Of a DNA stretch of 58,051 bases, positions 25,932 through 33,510 are shown in pieces. Made by a program: the position numbers and the translations under genes. The first letter of the stretch is position 1; every line of letters begins with the position of its first letter. Source of the DNA: an uncultured Clostridia bacterium (GTDB lineage Bacteria; Bacillota; Clostridia; Oscillospirales; Acutalibacteraceae). The stretch is taken from NCBI GenBank assembly GCA_947623175.1, contig CANQGK010000017.1, positions 1 through 58,051 on the forward strand, given 5' to 3'. The notes below the pieces were generated by a model. That model had not been told where the DNA came from and searched no databases. It saw only the letters and a list, made by a program, of their open reading frames with translations.

Positions 25932-26466
25932 CATTTTGAATAAATATGTATCAAAACTCCGTTCGCCCAAAACGCTTATCATAGTCGGCATTTTGGGAAT
26001 AGCCCTTATATTTATCTCGTCCTTTCCGGGAAAGGGCGAAACCGTGGAAAAGCCCGATACTGCCGGCGCCGTAACGGCGCAGGAATACCGCGAACAGCTC
26101 GAAAAGGATATTGCCGATATGGTCACGGATATAACCGGCAGTAAAAGGGTGAGCGTTATAGTCACCCTCGAAAACGGCGTCAAATATTCCTACGCCGATA
26201 CGAAGGAAAAAACCGCTTCCGATAAAACCGACAACGCCGTCAAAAGCTCCGATACGGAGTTAAGGGAAGGCTACGTTACGGTAAAGACGAAAGACGGCGG
26301 CGAACAGGCATTGCTCATAACCGAGCAAATGCCCGAAATCCGAGGCGTCGCCGTGGTATGCGAAGGAGGCGACCTCGAACCAATAAACGAAAAAATAAAA
26401 AACACCCTTACGGCGGCGCTTAACATAACCTCCAAAAGGGTATATATTTGTGGGAGGAAACAATAA
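25924..26466 (+). CDS. spoIIIAG: Stage III sporulation protein AG
   Basis: Ring-forming protein of the channel. 180 residues with one N-terminal membrane anchor. The soluble domain shows the typical SKRVSVIVTLENGVKYSYA and ITEQMPEIRGVAVVCEGGD. The stop overlaps the spoIIIAH ATG by one base. Confidence 0.96.
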   Translation: MNDILNKYVSKLRSPKTLIIVGILGIALIFISSFPGKGETVEKPDTAGAVTAQEYREQLEKDIADMVTDITGSKRVSVIVTLENGVKYSYADTKEKTASDKTDNAVKSSDTELREGYVTVKTKDGGEQALLITEQMPEIRGVAVVCEGGDLEPINEKIKNTLTAALNITSKRVYICGRKQ

Positions 26467-27008
26467 TGAAAAAAGGTAAGGTATTCGGAAAAGGACAGAT
26501 AACCGTTGCGGTTATGCTTGCGGCGTTGGGGGCGGCGATATGGCTTAACGCGAAATATTTGCCGTCCGGCACAAAATATCTCGGCGAAGCCTCATATGTG
26601 AGCAATTCGTCGAAGAGTGACGCGGCGGTGCAGACCTCCGCAAAAGTAAAGGAGGAAAGCGCGGATTACTTTGAAAACGCAAAAAAGGAGCGCGAAAAGG
26701 CGCGCACCGAAGCAAGCGAAACGATAGAGGAAACCCTCAAAAGCGATAAGCTTACCGATGAGGACAAAAAGTCCGCCTTGGCTAAAATAACGGAGATCGG
26801 CGACAGAATTGAAAGCGAGAACAATATCGAAGCCCTGCTCAAAGCCAAAGGCTTCGAAAAAAGCCTCGCGGTCATAGGCGATGCGGGTATAAGCGTTATC
26901 GTAAAATCCGAAGGCCTCACCTCGGCGCAGACCATGCAAATCCAGGATATTGTAACCGAACAGACCAAAATCACCCTGGAAAAAATCAAAATAATCCCCG
27001 TAGCCTGA
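26466..27008 (+). CDS. spoIIIAH: Stage III sporulation protein AH
   Basis: Mother-cell partner of forespore SpoIIQ. 180 residues from ATG 26466 after GTGGGAGGAAAC, with one N-terminal anchor and a charged helix rich in Lys/Glu. The YscJ/FliF-like domain ends in VTEQTKITLEKIKIIPV. Last gene of the operon; a terminator follows. spoIIQ is not in the window. Confidence 0.96.
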   Translation: MKKGKVFGKGQITVAVMLAALGAAIWLNAKYLPSGTKYLGEASYVSNSSKSDAAVQTSAKVKEESADYFENAKKEREKARTEASETIEETLKSDKLTDEDKKSALAKITEIGDRIESENNIEALLKAKGFEKSLAVIGDAGISVIVKSEGLTSAQTMQIQDIVTEQTKITLEKIKIIPVA

Positions 27009-27039
27009 ACACAAACCCGATTTTTAAAAAAGAAAAACA

Positions 27040-27076
27040 CCCCCCGAGACAACGGCAATCTCGCCGCCTCGGGGGG
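27040..27076 (+). terminator. Terminator of the spoIIIA operon
   Basis: Nine-bp stem CCCCCCGAG (27040-27048) / CTCGGGGGG (27068-27076) just after spoIIIAH. The T-tract is short (TTATTTC). Confidence 0.75.
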
Positions 27077-27080
27077 TTAT

Positions 27081-27124
27081 TTCACTTTTCACTCTCACAT
27101 ATTACTTGGCGCACCTTGCGCGCC
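27081..27124. repeat. Interspersed repeat, short copy
   Basis: Thirty of 32 bases (27081-27112) match 55294-55325, ending in ACATATTACTTGGCGC. Both continue into a GGCGC...GCGCC hairpin (27108-27124). It sits between spoIIIA and the converging radical SAM gene. Confidence 0.75.
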
Positions 27125-27129
27125 ATGCT

Positions 27130-27735
27130 TCATTCTTCAAACTCACGTACGCGGAGGGTGGCGCCGAGGGAAGCGCAGATTTTTCGCGCTTCTGCCTGTT
27201 CTTCCTTCGAGGTCACCTTATCGACCACCGTCATAACCACATGCGGCACGTATTTTACGCAATTTTCGGTAAATTCGAGCATTTTATCGTAGGACGATAT
27301 GCCGAATTTCGGTCTCACCGTTTTAAAATATTCCTCTTTATCGACGCAGTTGAGGCTTACCGAAACGGTGTCGATAAGCCCTTTAAGCTTCGGCGCGGTA
27401 TTTTCGCCGTTTATCAAATCGGAAAGCCCGTTTGTGTTGATGCGGATCTTAATATCGCTTTTTTGCTTTATATAAGCGGCTACCTTAAGCAGATCGTCAA
27501 GCCTTTCGGTAGGCTCGCCGTAGCCGCAAAAGACTATCTCGTCATAATCCGAAAGCTCCCATTTGTCTATACTCTCGCAAACCTCCTCTACCGTCGGCTC
27601 CCGCTCAAGCCAGAGCGAATCCGAGCCGTATACGCCGTCGCCGTTATGCCTTAAGCAAAAGGTACAGCTGCACGGACAGCGGTTGGTCATATTAACGTAT
27701 ATACCGTTTTTCACCTTATAAGTAATCGTCATCAT
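27130..27735 (-). CDS. TatD-family-associated radical SAM protein
   Basis: Small radical SAM enzyme of 201 residues. The CxxxCxxC cluster is in NRCPCSCTFCLRH near residue 20, followed by CGYGEPTERLDDL, the SAM-binding GEP-like motif. The overall form fits the short radical SAM family often found beside tatD. The reaction is unknown. Here it follows an ECF S component and a pyridoxamine kinase with overlapping stop/start codons (ATGATGA), so it may belong to that transcript. Confidence 0.82.
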   Translation of the reverse strand: MMTITYKVKNGIYVNMTNRCPCSCTFCLRHNGDGVYGSDSLWLEREPTVEEVCESIDKWELSDYDEIVFCGYGEPTERLDDLLKVAAYIKQKSDIKIRINTNGLSDLINGENTAPKLKGLIDTVSVSLNCVDKEEYFKTVRPKFGISSYDKMLEFTENCVKYVPHVVMTVVDKVTSKEEQAEARKICASLGATLRVREFEE

Positions 27736-28238
27736 ATTTTATCACCGTATATTTCTTTGAATTTTAATTTATCGAGCGAAAAGCCGAGTACCACATACAG
27801 TATACTGCTTAAAAGGGATTGTGTCAAATATCCCGGTATGCCGGCTAATGGGGATATGAAATTTCCCGTGATTATGCTTTCGTATAAATAATACCCTCCG
27901 CAGCAGATAAGCGCGCCCGAGATCAGCGCGAAAAGATTTCTTTTTGAGATAATATTTTTCCCTTTAGCCGTGAAAAACAAAACGGTTACGGCTTTTATCA
28001 CAAGCGAGCCGGGCGCCCAGACGGCAAAGCCGGTAAGGCAGTCCGCAAGCAGCGCTCCCACGGCTCCCGTAAATACGGCGTAAGGCAACGGCAAAATACA
28101 AGCCGCAAGATAAATAAACCCGTCGCCCACATGGGTGTAGCCGGTATGACTCGGGATATGCAAATAAGCGGTAAAAACAAATACCAGCGCCGTAAATATG
28201 CCGGCAAGGCAAATATTTTTAAGCTTCATACTTTTCAT
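27732..28238 (-). CDS. ECF transporter substrate-binding (S) component, putative B6
   Basis: 168 residues, about six hydrophobic segments, with the S-component signature region HVGDGFIYLAACILPLPYAVFTGAVGALLADCLTG. Such proteins bind a vitamin and share the energizing EcfAAT module, which is not in the window. Its place directly downstream of a pyridoxamine kinase suggests vitamin B6 uptake (PdxU-like); that substrate is inference from context only. Confidence 0.78.
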   Translation of the reverse strand: MKSMKLKNICLAGIFTALVFVFTAYLHIPSHTGYTHVGDGFIYLAACILPLPYAVFTGAVGALLADCLTGFAVWAPGSLVIKAVTVLFFTAKGKNIISKRNLFALISGALICCGGYYLYESIITGNFISPLAGIPGYLTQSLLSSILYVVLGFSLDKLKFKEIYGDKI

Positions 28239-28240
28239 TT

Positions 28241-29062
28241 TTACAACTCCTTTAAAAATTCTTCAAAGCAAATTCCGTCGGTAACGGGTGTGCCGAGCTC
28301 CACGGTTCTTTTAAGCGCCTTTTCGATAAATTCGCATGCGTGCTTTACCGAATCGAAAAAGCCTACGCCGTTTACGGCGTCTCCCGCTATTATCGAGGAA
28401 AATACGTCGCCCGTGCCCGAACGGCAAACCCCCACCTTATGCGCGCGTACGGTTTTGGGAGCTTCGCCCTTTTCAAATACGTAGTTTACAAGATCTTCCC
28501 CGCTTTCAAGCCCCGAAATAACGATTTTTTCGGGCCCCATACGGCTCAAATTCTCACAAATCGAAAAAAGCAAAGCTTCTTCCGGGAAAGCCGTATACGG
28601 CGTATCGGTCAAAATGCATGCCTCGGTAAGGTTCGGGGTGAGAATATCCGCGTAGGGCACAAGTAATTTCATTTTTTTCGCAAGCTCTCTCGAATAGGTG
28701 GGATAAAGCTTTCCGTAATCCCCCATTACCGGATCTATAACGGTAATGGTATCGCGGGTTTTGAAACGCTCTATAAAATCCTTTACTATCTCTATCTGTT
28801 TTTCCGAGTCCAAAAAACCCGATAAAATTCCGGCGAATTTAAGCCCTAATTTTTCCCATTCGTCAATGTACCGACTCATATATTCGGTAAAATCGGTATA
28901 AAAAAAGCTCTCAAAGCCGGTATGATTGGAAAAAACGGAGGTCGGCAGAGGACAGCACTGTATTTTCATCGCGGAAATTACGGGCAGCGAAACCGAAAGC
29001 GAGCATTTGCCGAAGCCGCTTATGTCGTTTATGACCGCTATCTTTTTCTGTTTGTTGTGCAA
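28241..29062 (-). CDS. pdxY: Pyridoxamine/pyridoxal kinase
   Basis: Ribokinase-fold salvage kinase that phosphorylates B6 vitamers. 273 residues. NDISGFGKCSLSVSLPVISAMKIQ at the N-terminus is typical, as are VIDPVMGDYGKLY and the anion-hole/catalytic Asp region CRSGTGDVFSSIIAGDAVNG. The start is TTG 29062 after AAGGGGG; no better in-frame start exists. Divergent from a MocR-type regulator, a classic B6 arrangement. Confidence 0.9.
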   Translation of the reverse strand: MHNKQKKIAVINDISGFGKCSLSVSLPVISAMKIQCCPLPTSVFSNHTGFESFFYTDFTEYMSRYIDEWEKLGLKFAGILSGFLDSEKQIEIVKDFIERFKTRDTITVIDPVMGDYGKLYPTYSRELAKKMKLLVPYADILTPNLTEACILTDTPYTAFPEEALLFSICENLSRMGPEKIVISGLESGEDLVNYVFEKGEAPKTVRAHKVGVCRSGTGDVFSSIIAGDAVNGVGFFDSVKHACEFIEKALKRTVELGTPVTDGICFEEFLKEL

Positions 29063-29075
29063 AATATTTTCCCCC

Positions 29076-29104
29076 TTGATTTTCGGTTTAAAACAGTATA
29101 TAAT
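29076..29104 (+). promoter_or_regulatory. Promoter of the MocR-type regulator
   Basis: TTGATT, 17-nt spacer, TATAAT in the 92-bp divergent region. On the other strand a TATACT overlapping this site may serve the kinase, so one regulator could control both. Confidence 0.65.
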
Positions 29105-29154
29105 TATTTTGGTGATATTAAAATAGTCAGAATAGGAGTTTTTTATATAACCAG

Positions 29155-30234
29155 ATGAAGTATTTTATTGATAAATCCGATAAAACAAGCGCCTACCTAC
29201 AGCTTTACAAACAGCTCAAAGCCGATATCGTGAGGGGAGTTTACCCATATAACGCAAAACTGCCTTCAAAACGCATTTTAGCCGAGGAAACCGGCGTCAG
29301 CACGATAACCGTCGAGCATGCTTTTTCCCTGCTTTGCGACGAAGGGTACGCGAAAGCGCGAGAGCGAAGCGGATATTACGTTATATTCAAAAACGGCGAC
29401 GGATTTGCCTTTGCCACGGACGAATCGGCGCATTTTACCGAAAGAGCGAAGCCCGTATCGGCGCATCCCGAATTTCCCTTTTCGGTACTTACCAAAACCA
29501 TGCGCTTTGTCATAAGCGAATACGGCGAAGCGATACTCGAGCGAAGCCCCGAATCGGGCTGCATCGACCTTAGAAACGCCATAAAAAAGTATCTTTTTAA
29601 AACCAAGGGCATAGACGTCGATATAAGACAGATAATCATAGGCGCGGGCTCGGAGTACCTTTACGGGCTTGCGGTGGAGCTTTTGGGCAGAGACAAAATA
29701 TACGCTATCGAATCCCCCTCCTACAAAAAAATCGAGCAGGTATATACCGCCTGCGACGTAAAGTTCGAGCGCCTTCCCTTAGCTTCAAGCGGTATAGAAA
29801 GTCGCGCGCTTAAAAACAGCAAGGCACAGGTTCTGCACATTTCCCCCTACCGCAGCTTTCCGAGCGGCGTTACGGCGTCGGCGTCGAAAAAGCATGAATA
29901 TCTGCGCTGGGCGAAAAAGGGCGAACGATATGTTATAGAGGACGATTTCGAGTCGGAATTTACAATATCCAAAAAGGCGGAGGAAAACCTTTTTTCCCTC
30001 TCGCCCGACAACGTAATATATATGAACACCTTTTCAAAAACAATATCCCCCGCCTTACGGGCGGGATATGCGGTACTTCCCGAAAAGCTTACCGACGAAT
30101 TCGAGCGGCGGCTGGGATTTTATTCCTGCACGGTATCCACTTACATACAGCTGGTGCTGGCGGCGCTTATCGAAAACGGCGATTTCGAACGTCATATAAA
30201 CCGCGTAAGGCGAAAATTGCGCAAGGCGCTTTAA
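29155..30234 (+). CDS. MocR/PdxR-type GntR-aminotransferase regulator, C-terminally short
   Basis: 359 residues. A GntR winged helix (about 10-75, YPYNAKLPSKRILAEETGVS) is fused to a type I aminotransferase fold. The PLP lysine is in NTFSKTISPALRAGY, with the Asp of IEDDFESEF upstream. Family members are usually about 450-480 residues. This one stops at HINRVRRKLRKAL, so roughly the last 90-100 residues of the aminotransferase domain are missing. The end lies in a 27-bp tandem duplication. It may still bind DNA; PLP-sensing may be impaired. Likely target: the divergent kinase operon. Confidence 0.85.
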   Translation: MKYFIDKSDKTSAYLQLYKQLKADIVRGVYPYNAKLPSKRILAEETGVSTITVEHAFSLLCDEGYAKARERSGYYVIFKNGDGFAFATDESAHFTERAKPVSAHPEFPFSVLTKTMRFVISEYGEAILERSPESGCIDLRNAIKKYLFKTKGIDVDIRQIIIGAGSEYLYGLAVELLGRDKIYAIESPSYKKIEQVYTACDVKFERLPLASSGIESRALKNSKAQVLHISPYRSFPSGVTASASKKHEYLRWAKKGERYVIEDDFESEFTISKKAEENLFSLSPDNVIYMNTFSKTISPALRAGYAVLPEKLTDEFERRLGFYSCTVSTYIQLVLAALIENGDFERHINRVRRKLRKAL

Positions 30235-30263
30235 ATGCGAAAATTGCGCAAGGCGCTTTAAAT
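30210..30263 (+). repeat. 27-bp tandem duplication at the regulator's 3' end
   Basis: Two exact units (30210-30236, 30237-30263), each containing GCGCAAGGCGCTTTAAAT and hence a stop codon. It marks the truncated end of the MocR gene. Confidence 0.92.
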
Positions 30264-30266
30264 TTG

Positions 30267-30295
30267 TTGATTTCGGGAAATTTTTTTGGTATACT
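30267..30295 (+). promoter_or_regulatory. Promoter of the HAD phosphatase gene
   Basis: TTGATT, 17-nt spacer, TATACT, 32 bp before ATG 30327. Confidence 0.65.
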
Positions 30296-30326
30296 GTACG
30301 AAGTTGAATTTCGGAGGATATGATTT

Positions 30327-30965
30327 ATGACAGCGGTAATTTTCGATATGGACGGCACATTGCTCGATACCCAGCGAATATATACTCCCGCCTGGGAAGC
30401 GGCGGGAAGAATGCAGGGTATAACCGGCTTAGGCGGTCATGTTATCAACGTTTGCGGTATGAACCGCAATGGCTCGGATGGTTATTTAAAAAGGAATTTC
30501 AAAAATTTAGATATCGAAAAATTCCGAAAAGACGAGCGCGATTATATCGATCGATACGGCAAGGTAACCTTTAAGCCCGGCGCAAAGGCGCTTTTGACCT
30601 TTTTAAAGGAAAAGGGCGTAAAAATCGCCCTGGCTTCGGGAACGGCGCGCCCTTACGTCGAGCAATGCCTGAAAATCGTAGGTATAGAAAACGATTTCGA
30701 CGCGGTGGTCTGCGGCGTCGAGGTCGAAAACGGCAAGCCCGCGCCCGACATTTACCTTTATACCGCGCGGCTTTTGGGCGTCGACCCCCGCGACTGCTTC
30801 GTTTTCGAAGACGCCGCAAACGGCATAAAGGCGGGGCACCTTGCCGGCATGAAATGCATCGGTATACCCGATACGGCGGAATTTGACCGCGATACAAAAA
30901 GCCTCCTTTTCGCCGAGCTTTCGTCATTGGACGAGGCTATTGAGCTTTTAAAACCTTATATATAG
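30327..30965 (+). CDS. HAD-family phosphatase, beta-PGM/phosphatase-like subfamily
   Basis: 212 residues. Motif I DMDGTLLDT (nucleophile Asp), an alpha-helical cap, motif II LASGT, motif III Lys in ENGKPAPDIYLY, motif IV VFEDAANGIKAG. The fold resembles phosphoglycolate phosphatases and beta-phosphoglucomutases; the substrate cannot be read from sequence. ATG after GGAGGATATG. Its own promoter and a terminator make it monocistronic. Confidence 0.85.
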   Translation: MTAVIFDMDGTLLDTQRIYTPAWEAAGRMQGITGLGGHVINVCGMNRNGSDGYLKRNFKNLDIEKFRKDERDYIDRYGKVTFKPGAKALLTFLKEKGVKIALASGTARPYVEQCLKIVGIENDFDAVVCGVEVENGKPAPDIYLYTARLLGVDPRDCFVFEDAANGIKAGHLAGMKCIGIPDTAEFDRDTKSLLFAELSSLDEAIELLKPYI

Positions 30966-30975
30966 GCGCGAAAAT

Positions 30976-31007
30976 ACCCGCAAGGTTCATCCTTACGGGT
31001 ACTTTTT
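30976..31007. terminator. Bidirectional terminator between convergent genes
   Basis: ACCCGCAAGG/CCTTACGGGT stem (one wobble) with loop TTCAT, followed by ACTTTTTA. Confidence 0.8.
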
Positions 31008-31016
31008 ATAAGCTTT

Positions 31017-32297
31017 TTATTCCTCGTCGTTATCCGAGTCGTTTTCGGGCAATTCCTCTACCGAGATGCGCTCTATTCGCACCCCGTCCGACCTGATTAC
31101 GGTAATTATAAGATTTTCATAGGTTATGCTGTCGCCCTCTTTGGGCTCGCCGCCGAGCATATCGGCGACAAAGCCGCCTATGGTAGCGGTTTCGCCCTCA
31201 AAGTCCTCCTCCTCGTCGATATCGATGTCGAACTCGTCAAAAAAGTCGTAAATCCGCATATCGCCGTCGGCTTCAAAATGAGTATCGTCTATGCATACGA
31301 ACTCGCGCTCTATTTCGTCGGTCTCGTCGAATATCTCGCCTACCAGCTGTTCGAGCACGTCCTCCATGGTAAGTATACCCATGGTTCCGCCGTATTCGTC
31401 GAGCACCACCACCATGTGCGATTTGGTCTTTTTCATTTTTTCAAGCACGTCGGGAAGGGGCATCGTTTTGTGTACAAAGGTCGCCGGCAGTAAAAGCTCG
31501 CGTATGTTTACGCGCTCCTTATCGACAAAAGCCTTGTAAAATCGGTTAAGGTGAAGTATGCCGATAATTTCGTCGGGCGTATCCTCAAAAACCGGTATGC
31601 GCGAATAGGTAGACTCAAATATTTTGCGTAAATTCACTTCGTACGGGTCGCGTATATCCAAAGCCTCCATATCCACACGCGGAGTTATGATCTCATAAGC
31701 CAAAACCTCGTCAAAATCGAGCGCGTTCTGCAAAAGGTCGCATTGCTCCTCGTCAAGAACGCCCTCATCCTCGGCGATGTCTATAATATTTTCAAAATCG
31801 TCCTCCGAAACGGAGTCGGGATCCGAAACGCCCGATTTCCAGAATACCGAGCCGATTTTTACTATTCCCGTAACTATCGCCGTGACCGGCTTGAATATAA
31901 TCGAAAGCACAAAAATCGGTACGGCGGAAAAAAGGCAGAAGGTTTCCGAAAACTGCTTCGCCAAAACCTTCGGAATAACCTCGCCGAAGGTGAGAATTAT
32001 AAGGGTCATCGCAAGGGTTGCAACGTAAGACGGAAGCCTGAGCTGCAAAACTATAAGCGTGGCTATCGAGGAGGACGCCATATTAACAAGGCTGTTGCCT
32101 ATCAAAATGGTGCCGAGCATTTTATCGAAATTATCGCTTATATCGCAAGCAAGCTTTAACGACAAGCCGGCTTTATCCTTTTTTCGCGATTTGAGCCTCG
32201 CGGGATTTACGCCCGAATAGGCGATTTCGGTGGACGAAAAGAAAGCGGAAAGCAAAACCAGCAAAAATATCGCCGAATAACGCAGTGGGCTATTCAT
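31017..32297 (-). CDS. CNNM/CBS/CorC-domain membrane protein (hemolysin family)
   Basis: 426 residues from ATG 32297 after GGGAGGTGAGCCCG. An N-terminal CNNM/DUF21 domain with about four membrane segments (FFSSTEIAYSGVNPARLKS) is followed by a CBS pair (PRVDMEALDIRDP ... IGILHLNRFYKAF ... VVLDEYGGTMGILTMEDVLEQLVGEIFDE) and a C-terminal CorC/HlyC domain. Relatives take part in magnesium/cobalt export or resistance. Overlaps the upstream paralogue by 8 bp. Confidence 0.92.
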   Translation of the reverse strand: MNSPLRYSAIFLLVLLSAFFSSTEIAYSGVNPARLKSRKKDKAGLSLKLACDISDNFDKMLGTILIGNSLVNMASSSIATLIVLQLRLPSYVATLAMTLIILTFGEVIPKVLAKQFSETFCLFSAVPIFVLSIIFKPVTAIVTGIVKIGSVFWKSGVSDPDSVSEDDFENIIDIAEDEGVLDEEQCDLLQNALDFDEVLAYEIITPRVDMEALDIRDPYEVNLRKIFESTYSRIPVFEDTPDEIIGILHLNRFYKAFVDKERVNIRELLLPATFVHKTMPLPDVLEKMKKTKSHMVVVLDEYGGTMGILTMEDVLEQLVGEIFDETDEIEREFVCIDDTHFEADGDMRIYDFFDEFDIDIDEEEDFEGETATIGGFVADMLGGEPKEGDSITYENLIITVIRSDGVRIERISVEELPENDSDNDEE

Positions 32298-33312
32298 CGG
32301 GCTCACCTCCCACGTCGTCCTCGTCGTATATCTCGCCGACAAGCTCCTCCAAAATATCCTCGACCGTGATGATCCCGACGGTTTCGCCGCCGTCGCCGCG
32401 AACCACCGCCAAATTTCTGCGATGGTTGCTCATTTCGGTAAGCACCTCGTCGATAGGCTCGCCCGCGTCGACAAAGTAAGGATAATCCATGACGCTTGCC
32501 AGAATAATATTGGTTTTAAGCTTTACGTAGGTTTTGAGAAATTTTCTTATCTGAAGTATACCCTTAATTTTGCCGGAACGGTCGACTACGGGTATGCGGG
32601 AATGTACCGAATTTTTTACGATTTCGAGTATTTCGGGAGTTTTGTAAACCGTACATATTTTCTGCACGTCCTCCCACGGCACCATAACCTCGCCGGCTTT
32701 CAGATCGGAAAAGCGCAGGGCGGATTTTACAAGCTTTCCGGTATCCTCGTCAAAATCATCCTCTTCGGTAATGTTTTCGACAATATCCGAAAGCTCGTCC
32801 TCGGTGACGGTCACCTGACTTTCCGCGCGATTTTTGAAAGGCTTTGAAACAAGACCCGAAAGCGCGGTAAAGAAAAGTGAAAAGGGCTTTAACAGCTTCA
32901 TCAAAAAAAGCAATAAGCCCGAGGACGCCTCCGCGAAGCGTTCGTTGCAGGAGTGGGCGAAGCTTTTGGGAAGCATTTCGCCGAAAATAAATATTATCGC
33001 GGTGGCGATAACGGTTGAAAAGGCGACCGCGTCGGTGCCCCATACCTTGGTTGCTATTACCGTAGCCAGGGTTGCGCAGCCTATGTGCATTACATTTGTG
33101 CCGATAAGCAAAACCGACAGCGCCTCGTCAAAATTATCGAGAATTTTAAGCACCCGTTCGGCGCTTTTGACTCCCTTTGACGCGCGGCTCATCATATGAA
33201 TTTTGTTTACCGACGCCAAGGACGTTTCGGTTCCCGAAAAATAAGCGCTGCTTAAACAAAAAGCAAAGAATAATATAACGTAAATAATATTCCCCGCAGG
33301 ACCTTCGTCCAC
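32290..33312 (-). CDS. CNNM/CBS-domain membrane protein without CorC domain
   Basis: 340 residues, paralogue of the downstream gene. CNNM domain (SAYFSGTETSLASVNKIHMMS), then a CBS pair ending TVEDILEELVGEIYDEDD. The C-terminal CorC/HlyC domain is absent, so it is about 85 residues shorter. GTG start after AAGGAGTTGG. The two proteins probably form a hetero-oligomer for divalent-cation handling; this is inferred from overlap and homology. Confidence 0.9.
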   Translation of the reverse strand: MDEGPAGNIIYVILFFAFCLSSAYFSGTETSLASVNKIHMMSRASKGVKSAERVLKILDNFDEALSVLLIGTNVMHIGCATLATVIATKVWGTDAVAFSTVIATAIIFIFGEMLPKSFAHSCNERFAEASSGLLLFLMKLLKPFSLFFTALSGLVSKPFKNRAESQVTVTEDELSDIVENITEEDDFDEDTGKLVKSALRFSDLKAGEVMVPWEDVQKICTVYKTPEILEIVKNSVHSRIPVVDRSGKIKGILQIRKFLKTYVKLKTNIILASVMDYPYFVDAGEPIDEVLTEMSNHRRNLAVVRGDGGETVGIITVEDILEELVGEIYDEDDVGGEPDE

Positions 33313-33363
33313 AAAACCAACTCCTTAAAGTTTGAAAATTTTTATAAGGGTACAGTGCTATAG

Positions 33364-33385
33364 CAATGCAATCAGATTACAATGC
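33364..33385. repeat. Second copy of the mnmG palindrome core
   Basis: Twenty-two bases match 16635-16656 exactly, starting CAATGCAATCAGATTACAAT. They are flanked here by CTATAG on both sides, giving an imperfect inverted repeat (33358-33390). It lies in the 200-bp gap between the CNNM gene and the spoIVA terminator. Confidence 0.85.
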
Positions 33386-33446
33386 TATAGAATATATACT
33401 ACATTAAAAACCTTATTTTGTCAAATAAATATTTTAAAATAATAAA

Positions 33447-33484
33447 AAGGCAGACGCAACGCCCATTTCCCGTCGGTCTGCCTT
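33447..33484 (-). terminator. Terminator of spoIVA
   Basis: AAGGCAGAC/GTCTGCCTT perfect 9-bp stem, followed on the minus strand by TTTTATTATTTT. Confidence 0.85.
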
Positions 33485-33510
33485 AATTAGGATTTTACCT
33501 TTTAAATTTT

